DNA of 13,870 bases. Source: JBKPDV01 sp046728075. Lineage in GTDB: Bacteria; Acidobacteriota; Thermoanaerobaculia; UBA5066; Gp7-AA6. The stretch covers positions 1 to 13,870 of the forward strand of contig JBKPDV010000188.1 in assembly GCA_046728075.1 (NCBI GenBank). Reading direction: 5' to 3'. Both the position numbers and the translations under genes were made by a program. Shown here in pieces: positions 5,311 through 10,723 of this stretch. Numbering within the stretch: the first letter of the stretch is position 1; the number at the start of each line of letters is the position of its first letter. The notes beneath the pieces were generated by a model. That model had not been told where the DNA came from. It worked only from the letters and a program-made list of their open reading frames with translations, and did no database searches.

Positions 5311-5319
5311 CCTCGTTTT
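5243..5319 (+). terminator. Possible intrinsic terminator of rplI formed by the heptamer array
   Basis: The 21-bp imperfect stem made by the two array arms is followed 5 nt later by TTTT at 5316-5319, just before the PBP stop codon. The stem is AT-rich and its loop long (26 nt), which is atypical for an intrinsic terminator, so function is inferred mainly from its place between convergent genes. Confidence 0.4.
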
Positions 5320-7727
5320 CAGTGCGTCGGCTGCGGCACGGGGGTCGGAGCGAGAGGAACCGGTGTCGTCGGAGGCGGCTCGACGCCCGCTTCTCCCGCC
5401 TCTCCTTTCTTCGGAAGGTAGAACGATTTCTGCAGCGACCAGGGGAGCCGCGTGATTTCTTCCCACTTCGAGCTCCACTCCTCGGTCGGCTGAGAACCGC
5501 TGACGAAGGCCTCGAGGACCGGCCGCGGACTGCCGGGCACCGCCTTGAGCCCCGTGTCGTAATCGACCGCGGTGAAGACCAGGTTGGGCGGTGCCTCGAA
5601 ATCCGCCTTCGGATCGATGCGCCCGCCGTCCTTCATCTTCTGGAGGATCCGCATCCAGATCGGGAGCGCCACCTTCGCCCCCTCCATTCCGGGCCCGAGG
5701 CTGACGGTCTTCATGTCGTTGCCGACCCAGACTCCGACGGTGTAGCGCGGCGTCATGCCGATGAACCAGGCATCGGTGTAATCGCTCGTCGTCCCGGTCT
5801 TGCCTGCCAGGTTGAGCTTGAGCGAAGCCGCCGCGGCGCCGGTGCCGCGCTGGGTGACGCCCTTCAGCATCTGGAGGAGCTGAAAGGCCGCTTGGGGGCT
5901 TTCCACTTCGTGGGCTTCGGGCCGGTTCTGCTCCAGGGAGTCTCCGTCGGCGTCGGTAATCCGCTCGAATGTGTACGGCTGGAACGCGAGCCCCTGGTTG
6001 GCGAAGACGGAATAGGCGGCCGTCATTTCCGCCAGCGTCACCTCGAAGGAACCCAGAGGCAGTGAGGGCCAGGCCTCGAGCCGCTCGTGGATTCCCAGGC
6101 GCTGCGCGGTCGCGATGACGTTGCGTAGGCCGACCATCTGCGCCAGCCGAATCGTGGGGACGTTGATGGAGTGCTCGAGAGCGGCGTACAGAGTCACGAT
6201 CCCCCGGAACTTTCGGTCGTAATTGACCGGCCTGTAGGGCGGCTTCTTCGGGTCGTACACGATGGCGATCGGTTCGTCGAAGATCGTGTCCGAGGGCGTG
6301 AATCCCTCCTCGAGCGCGGTCAAGTAGGTGAATGGCTTGAACGTCGAGCCCGCCTGCCGCAGCGCCTGAGTCGCCCGGTTGAACTTGGACTGCGACCAGT
6401 CGTAGCCTCCGACCATCGCCCTCACGGCTCCCGTCGAATTCTCGAGGATCAGGACGGAAGCCTGTTCACGGGGATCGTTCTCCAGCTGCAAGGCGCTGCC
6501 GTCTTTCCCCTTCTGGAAAGTCACCGTCACGAGGTCTCCCGTCTTCAGGATCTTGGCCGCGGAGGTCGAGCCGGTCCACGCGAAGCCCGAGGGGCGGAGC
6601 GTGTAGCTCTTGCCGGCGATCCGGACGTCCGCATCGGTCTTGTTCGTCGAGAGGACGACGCCCCGGATCGCGTCTCCCTCGGCCAGGCGCGCGTTCTCCC
6701 AGGAGGGATCGACGTAGGCGGCGAGGTTCTTGTATCCCTCCTGCGAGAGATTGCGCGGCTTGCGGAAGCCGTGCCTTCGGGCGAGCCGGCGCAGGCCCCA
6801 TCCGAGGGCCTCTTCCGAGTAGGACTGCAGCTCCGGATCGAGAGTCGAGTCGACTCGCAGGCCGCGGCGGTAGAGGTCCTTTTCGCCGTACGTCCGCTCG
6901 AGATACTGCCGGATCTCCTCGCAGAAGTAGGGCGCGACGACCGTTTCCTTCAGGGAAGGCGCGGAAGGCAAAGGCTCGCTCTCGGCGTCCCTGCGCTCCT
7001 CCTCCGTGATGTACCCCTCGGCGCGCATGCGGCGCAGAGCGGTCGCTCGCCGCGCCCGGGCCAGCTCCGGGTTGCGAAAAGGAGACTGGTCTTCGGGACG
7101 CTGCACGATGCCCGCGAGGAGCGCGGCCTCGGGGAGGGTCAGCTCTTTGACCCTCTTTCCGAAGTAATAACGCGCGGCGGCCTCGAAGCCGTAGTTGCCG
7201 TGCCCGAGGTAGATCTCGTTGACGTACATCGTGAGAATCTGATCCTTGGAATACCGGCGTTCGATCTCGAACGTGACGAAATATTCGTTGACCTTTCGCG
7301 AGATGGTCTTCCGGGGAGAGAGGAAAATCCTTCGCGCGAGCTGCTGGGTCAGCGTCGAGCCCCCCTGCGCGTAGCGCTGGTGCTTGAGGTCGGCGAGAAC
7401 CGCCGAGACCGTTCGGGTCAGGTCCACGCCTCCATGCCGAAAGAAGGTCTTGTCCTCGGTCGCGACGATCGCGTTTTTCAAGACCGTCGTGATCTCCGAG
7501 CGGGGGATCAGGATGCGGCGCTCGATCGCGTAGCGCGCGATCGTAGAGCCGTCGGTGCCCCGAATTTCGGTGATGATGTCGGGACGGTAGGTCTCCAGGG
7601 CCGAGACGCGCGGCACTCGGACGAAGTTCGTGGCGACCGACCCCGCAAGCACTCCGAGACCGCCGACGGCGACCAGCGGAATACCGATAAAGAGGGCGCG
7701 CCGCAGCACGTCTCCATTGTGAGGCAT
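5319..7727 (-). CDS. Class A penicillin-binding protein (PBP1A-like), bifunctional peptidoglycan synthase
   Basis: The 802-residue protein polymerises and cross-links peptidoglycan. It is anchored by one N-terminal membrane segment (about residues 11-31), with the rest periplasmic. The glycosyltransferase (GT51) domain, about 50-250, has the catalytic Glu in ATEDKTFF (E91), the signature GGSTLTQQLAR at 122-132, and the second Glu in YVNEIYLG (E171). An OB-like insert lies at about 330-420. The transpeptidase domain has STFK (461-464, nucleophile S461), SIN (520-522) and KTGT (643-646), so both activities look intact. The C-terminus is Pro/Thr-rich. ATG 7727 fits the cytoplasmic tail and membrane anchor; GAAGAG lies 4 nt upstream. 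The gene is convergent with rplI and divergent from the 7757 gene, with 29 bp between starts. I leave the symbol blank because mrcA, ponA and pbpF naming cannot be settled from the sequence alone. Confidence 0.95.
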   Translation of the reverse strand: MPHNGDVLRRALFIGIPLVAVGGLGVLAGSVATNFVRVPRVSALETYRPDIITEIRGTDGSTIARYAIERRILIPRSEITTVLKNAIVATEDKTFFRHGGVDLTRTVSAVLADLKHQRYAQGGSTLTQQLARRIFLSPRKTISRKVNEYFVTFEIERRYSKDQILTMYVNEIYLGHGNYGFEAAARYYFGKRVKELTLPEAALLAGIVQRPEDQSPFRNPELARARRATALRRMRAEGYITEEERRDAESEPLPSAPSLKETVVAPYFCEEIRQYLERTYGEKDLYRRGLRVDSTLDPELQSYSEEALGWGLRRLARRHGFRKPRNLSQEGYKNLAAYVDPSWENARLAEGDAIRGVVLSTNKTDADVRIAGKSYTLRPSGFAWTGSTSAAKILKTGDLVTVTFQKGKDGSALQLENDPREQASVLILENSTGAVRAMVGGYDWSQSKFNRATQALRQAGSTFKPFTYLTALEEGFTPSDTIFDEPIAIVYDPKKPPYRPVNYDRKFRGIVTLYAALEHSINVPTIRLAQMVGLRNVIATAQRLGIHERLEAWPSLPLGSFEVTLAEMTAAYSVFANQGLAFQPYTFERITDADGDSLEQNRPEAHEVESPQAAFQLLQMLKGVTQRGTGAAAASLKLNLAGKTGTTSDYTDAWFIGMTPRYTVGVWVGNDMKTVSLGPGMEGAKVALPIWMRILQKMKDGGRIDPKADFEAPPNLVFTAVDYDTGLKAVPGSPRPVLEAFVSGSQPTEEWSSKWEEITRLPWSLQKSFYLPKKGEAGEAGVEPPPTTPVPLAPTPVPQPTH

Positions 7728-7737
7728 CCGGCTCTTC

Positions 7738-7748
7738 TATGCTATAAG
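7738..7748. promoter_or_regulatory. Overlapping divergent -10 elements
   Basis: The 29-bp gap between two divergent start codons holds TATAAG (7743-7748, + strand, 8 bp before GTG 7757) or alternatively TATGCT (7738-7743). On the - strand the same bases give TAGCAT (7744-7739) or TATAGC (7746-7741) for the PBP gene. The near-symmetric core would allow one site to fire in both directions. Both -35 regions would lie in the opposite gene. Confidence 0.45.
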
Positions 7749-7756
7749 CCGGCCTC

Positions 7757-8218
7757 GTGGAAGCGCCTGCTTCGTTTCAGCCTCCGCCTCCGCCCGACGC
7801 CGCCCCGACCAAGCAGGGGTGCGCCCGCACCGCTCTGATCGGGTGCGGCATCGCATCGGCTCTCCTGCTTCTTTGCATCGTCGGATTCTTCCTCTACATG
7901 CGCCGCAACCCCAGCCTGATGACGGACCTGATGATGCGGCAGATCGAGAGCCACTTCGGGCCGGACGTCACGGAGCAGGACAAGGCTGACCTGCGGGCCG
8001 CCTATGCGGAGTTTCGGACCGCATTGAATCAGGGACGCGTGAACCGGGAGGGGGTTCAGAAGCTTCAGTTCACCCTTTCCACGAATCGGTCCAACCAGAT
8101 CAACCGGGAGCAGGTCCTTCAGCTCACGCGCGATTTCCGAGCGGCCGCGAACCCTGCGTCCATTCCCAGTCCCGGACAGACGAGGTCCCCGTACCCGGTT
8201 CCCACTTCTTCCCCGTGA
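7757..8218 (+). CDS. Small single-pass membrane protein of unknown function
   Basis: I do not recognise this 153-residue protein. It has a Pro-rich N-terminal segment (about 1-18), one strongly hydrophobic segment (about 25-48, ALIGCGIASALLLLCIVGFF), then a charged, mostly helical extramembrane domain and a Pro/Ser-rich tail. The soluble part contains two similar stretches, NREGVQKLQ (about 97-105) and NREQVLQLT (about 117-125), each following a basic or polar turn, suggesting an internal helical repeat. GTG 7757 is the start: a -10-like TATAAG is 8 bp upstream and no Shine-Dalgarno is present, which fits a leaderless mRNA. Its last codons overlap the uvrB start (GTGA), so it is probably co-transcribed with uvrB. 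A link to DNA repair is not implied by its sequence. Codon usage matches the neighbours, supporting a real gene. Confidence 0.75.
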   Translation: MEAPASFQPPPPPDAAPTKQGCARTALIGCGIASALLLLCIVGFFLYMRRNPSLMTDLMMRQIESHFGPDVTEQDKADLRAAYAEFRTALNQGRVNREGVQKLQFTLSTNRSNQINREQVLQLTRDFRAAANPASIPSPGQTRSPYPVPTSSP

Positions 8219-10290
8219 GCCCGCGCCCCGGTTCGAAGCCAAAGCCGTCCGGCCCCTCGACCCTTCCCAAGCCGGTCTCTTATCTGGAAGCGCAGTCTCG
8301 CACCGGCGGCCGATTCCGGCTGACGACGGAGTTCACTCCCCAGGGGGACCAGAAGCAGGCGATCGAGAAGCTCGTGGAGGGGCTGCAGGAGGGGAAACCG
8401 CATCAGGTTCTTCTGGGTGTGACGGGCTCGGGCAAGACCTTCACCGTCGCGAAGGTGATCGAAACGGTCAACCGTCCCACGCTCGTGCTCTCGCACAACA
8501 AGACCCTGGCCGCCCAGCTCTTTCAGGAATTTCGGTCCTTTTTCCCGGAGAACGCGGTCGAGTACTTCGTCTCTTACTACGACTACTACCAGCCCGAGGC
8601 CTACATCCCTCAGAGCGATACCTACATCGAGAAAGAAACCTCGCGCAACGAGGAGATCGACAAGCTCCGGCTCTCTGCCTCCAAGGCCCTCTTCGAAAGG
8701 CGCGACGTGATCGTCGTGGCCTCCGTCTCCTGCATCTACGGTCTGGGCTCGCCCGAGGCGTACTACGACATGCTTGCCTATCTGGAAGTCGGTTCCCGCT
8801 CCGGGATGCCGGCGCTTCTGGCGCAGCTGGTGCAGATGCAGTACGAGCGGACCAATCTCGATCTCGCGCGCGGCAATTTCCGAGTGCGCGGCGACGTCGT
8901 GGAAATCCACCCGGCCTACGAAGACGTGGGCGTGCGCGTGGAGTTTTTCGGGGATGAGATCGAGAAGATCACTCGCGTCGACCCGCTTCGCGGGACCGCC
9001 CTGCAGAGGGTGGACCGGATCGCCCTCTATCCGCGGACGTTCTACGCCACGCCACGGGCGACGCTCGAACGCGCGATCGGGACGATCAAGGTCGAGCTCG
9101 AAGAGAGACTCGGGCAGCTCAACGCGGAAGGCAAGCTGCTCGAGGCGCAGCGGCTGCACCAGCGCACGATGTTCGACCTCGAGATGATCAAGGAGCTCGG
9201 CTACTGCAACGGGATCGAGAACTATTCGCGCCATCTCTCCGGAAGGCAGCCCGGAGAGCCGCCCCCGACTCTGATCGACTACTTTCCGAAAGACTTTCTG
9301 CTCGTCGTCGACGAGTCGCACGTCACACTTCCGCAGGTTCGCGGCATGTTCCACGGCGACCGTTCCCGAAAACAGGTCCTCGTCGATTACGGCTTCCGCC
9401 TGCCGTCGGCGCTGGACAACCGGCCTCTAACCTACGAGGAGTTCGAGTCGCGGTTGAACCAGTCCTTGCACGTCTCCGCGACGCCGGGCCCCGAGGAGCT
9501 CCAGAAGACCGGCGGCGAGGTCGTCGAGCAGGTCATCCGGCCCACGGGCCTGCTGGACCCGACCATCGAGGTCCGGCCCGTCAAAGGACAGGTGGACGAC
9601 CTGCTCGCGGTGGTGCGCGACGCCGCCGCGCGAGGAGAGCGCGTTCTCGTGACGACGCTGACCAAACGCATGGCCGAGGAGCTGACCACCTATTTCTCCG
9701 AGGTGGGAGTCCGGGTTCGATACCTCCACTCCGATATCGAGACCCTCGACCGCGTGGGGATCCTGACGGACTTTCGCCGCGGAGTCTTCGATTGCCTGAT
9801 CGGCATCAATCTCCTGCGCGAGGGGCTGGACCTGCCGGAGGTGGCGGTCGTGGCAATTCTGGACGCGGACAAGGAGGGCTTCCTCCGCAGCGGAACGTCA
9901 CTGATCCAGACGTCCGGACGGGCCGCCCGCAACCTGTACGGCCGCGTGCTCTTCTATGCCGACGTCGTCACGGACTCGATGCGCCGGGCGATCGACGAGA
10001 CGACGCGGCGCCGCAAGATTCAGGAGCAATACAACCGCGAGCACGGAATCGAGCCCGCCTCGATCATCAAGCAGGTCAACTCCCCGATCGTGCGCATGTC
10101 GAGCCTCGACTACCACGACCAGCTCCTCGTCGCCGATCGGCCGGAGCTGCCCGACGCCGAGTCGCTGCGGCATCGCATCGCGGAGCTCGAGAAGGCAATG
10201 AAGGCCGCGGCCAAGGAGCTCGACTTCGAACGAGCGGCGCAGCTGCGCGACGAGCTGCGCTCTTTGCGGGAGCTGCAGATCTTCCGGTGA
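8215..10290 (+). CDS. uvrB: UvrABC nucleotide excision repair subunit UvrB
   Basis: UvrB is the damage-verifying helicase of nucleotide excision repair: UvrA loads it on DNA and it recruits UvrC. The 691 residues cover the whole family. Seen in order are Walker A GVTGSGKT (68-75), the damage-probing beta-hairpin YYDYYQPEAY (121-130), the DESH box (366-369), motif V (REGLDLPEV), motif VI QTSGRAARN (565-573) and the C-terminal UVR domain (about 655-690) that contacts UvrC. About 30 extra basic, Pro/Ser-rich residues precede the conserved FRLTTEFTPQGDQ. GTG 8215 overlaps the preceding stop as GTGA, and no Shine-Dalgarno is visible, so coupling is likely. No in-frame ATG lies before the conserved region. 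It converges on a small zinc-ribbon gene across a heptamer array; uvrC follows within 450 bp. Confidence 0.98.
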   Translation: MSPRPGSKPKPSGPSTLPKPVSYLEAQSRTGGRFRLTTEFTPQGDQKQAIEKLVEGLQEGKPHQVLLGVTGSGKTFTVAKVIETVNRPTLVLSHNKTLAAQLFQEFRSFFPENAVEYFVSYYDYYQPEAYIPQSDTYIEKETSRNEEIDKLRLSASKALFERRDVIVVASVSCIYGLGSPEAYYDMLAYLEVGSRSGMPALLAQLVQMQYERTNLDLARGNFRVRGDVVEIHPAYEDVGVRVEFFGDEIEKITRVDPLRGTALQRVDRIALYPRTFYATPRATLERAIGTIKVELEERLGQLNAEGKLLEAQRLHQRTMFDLEMIKELGYCNGIENYSRHLSGRQPGEPPPTLIDYFPKDFLLVVDESHVTLPQVRGMFHGDRSRKQVLVDYGFRLPSALDNRPLTYEEFESRLNQSLHVSATPGPEELQKTGGEVVEQVIRPTGLLDPTIEVRPVKGQVDDLLAVVRDAAARGERVLVTTLTKRMAEELTTYFSEVGVRVRYLHSDIETLDRVGILTDFRRGVFDCLIGINLLREGLDLPEVAVVAILDADKEGFLRSGTSLIQTSGRAARNLYGRVLFYADVVTDSMRRAIDETTRRRKIQEQYNREHGIEPASIIKQVNSPIVRMSSLDYHDQLLVADRPELPDAESLRHRIAELEKAMKAAAKELDFERAAQLRDELRSLRELQIFR

Positions 10291-10292
10291 TG

Positions 10293-10366
10293 GTCTAAGG
10301 TCTAAAGTCTAAGGTCCAAGGTTCGGGAAGACTCTGACCTTAGACATTAGACGTTAGACTTTAGAC
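10293..10366. repeat. Inverted 7-bp array between convergent uvrB and the zinc-ribbon gene (AAAG+TCT)
   Basis: This is the clearest array. Five left units start at 10293, 10300, 10307, 10314 and 10321 (consensus GTCTAAG) and five right units at 10332, 10339, 10346, 10353 and 10360 (consensus NTTAGAC), separated by only 4 bp. Folding the arms on each other matches 28 of 35 positions, 24 of 28 over the outer four units. In the right arm the base between TTAGAC cores is C, A, G and T in successive units: one position of the heptamer is free while the other six hold. Confidence 0.92.
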
Positions 10367-10367
10367 C

Positions 10368-10388
10368 GCGCGACGCGGAGCGTCGCGC
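10368..10388 (-). terminator. Perfect GC-rich hairpin at the end of the zinc-ribbon gene
   Basis: GCGCGACGC (10368-10376) pairs 9 of 9 with GCGTCGCGC (10380-10388) around a 3-nt loop. It begins at the stop codon of the - strand gene and abuts the outer end of the heptamer array. No T-run follows on either strand, so it could be a Rho-assisted terminator or a 3'-end stabiliser; the function is inferred. Confidence 0.45.
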
Positions 10389-10594
10389 TAGAACCAATGG
10401 CAGGACTTCGCGAATCCCCCCACCACCAGCAGGAAGACCAAAGCGGCTCCGATCAACACTATCGTCCGAGTCCGAGAGGGCAGGGGCTGACGGGCATAGA
10501 AGCCGGTCTGCCAGCGCGCGATCTGGCGTCCGCATTTGGCGCAGGTGTCGTCGCTCGGCTTGACCGCAGCGTAGCAGTAGGGACACTCGATCAT
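10388..10594 (-). CDS. Small zinc-ribbon membrane protein
   Basis: A 68-residue protein beginning MIECPYCYAAVKPSDDTCAKCGRQ: two CxxC pairs (CPYC and CAKC) 10 residues apart form a zinc-ribbon of the type common at the N-terminus of small bacterial proteins. A Trp/Arg-rich linker follows, then one membrane segment (about 44-63, TIVLIGAALVFLLVVGGFA) and a short end containing another Cys and His. I chose ATG 10594 over ATG 10609 because family members begin directly at the ribbon and because TATGAT (10610-10605 on this strand) makes a good -10 box spanning the earlier ATG. The gene converges on uvrB and diverges from uvrC, lying between two heptamer arrays. A role cannot be assigned; such proteins are often membrane-tethered metal-binding adaptors. 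Confidence 0.75.
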   Translation of the reverse strand: MIECPYCYAAVKPSDDTCAKCGRQIARWQTGFYARQPLPSRTRTIVLIGAALVFLLVVGGFAKSCHWF

Positions 10595-10604
10595 GCGCGC
10601 ACCG

Positions 10605-10610
10605 ATCATA
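10605..10610 (-). promoter_or_regulatory. Putative -10 box of the zinc-ribbon gene
   Basis: TATGAT (5 of 6) read on the - strand ends 10 bp before ATG 10594, implying a 5' leader of only about 3 nt. Heptamer array units begin immediately upstream (10612 onward), so the -35 region would lie in the array. Confidence 0.4.
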
Positions 10611-10611
10611 C

Positions 10612-10707
10612 TTTAGCCGCGAGCTCCCAGCTATCCGCCCTCGGGCGGCACCCGCGTTGATCGCCGGGATTTGGCTGAGAGCTGAAAGCTGACAGCTGAA
10701 AGCTTCC
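10612..10707. repeat. Inverted 7-bp array between divergent zinc-ribbon gene and uvrC (AAAG+CTG)
   Basis: The right arm has units starting at 10673, 10680, 10687, 10694 and 10701 (consensus AGCTGAA). The left arm is more decayed, with inverted units at 10612, 10619 and 10626 (CCCAGCT is the best) and perhaps 10633. Aligning the arms gives about 20 of 28 matches. The spacer holds a separate tight hairpin, CCGCCC/GGGCGG at 10635-10648. Both arms sit against divergent promoters. Confidence 0.8.
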
Positions 10708-10717
10708 CCGGTAAACT
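10689..10717 (+). promoter_or_regulatory. uvrC promoter with -35 inside the heptamer array
   Basis: CTGACA (10689-10694, 5 of 6 to TTGACA) and TAAACT (10712-10717, 4 of 6 to TATAAT) are separated by exactly 17 bp. The -35 is formed by the join of two array units (AGCTGAC and the following A). The -10 is 6 nt from ATG 10724, so the mRNA is probably leaderless; no Shine-Dalgarno is present. Confidence 0.6.
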
Positions 10718-10723
10718 TCTGTT

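Noticed and set aside
6171..7838. A 555-codon open frame on the + strand opposite the PBP gene
   Set aside because: It is an antisense shadow of a high-GC gene with intact catalytic motifs, has no recognisable domain, and its Arg/Glu/Leu-rich composition is typical of such shadows.
8119..9354. A 411-codon open frame on the - strand opposite uvrB
   Set aside because: Fully covered by the uvrB coding region, with no domain and no promoter or ribosome site of its own.
10293..10366. Heptamer arrays as CRISPR arrays
   Set aside because: Repeats are 7 bp with no spacers between units, arms are inverted, and no cas gene is in the window.
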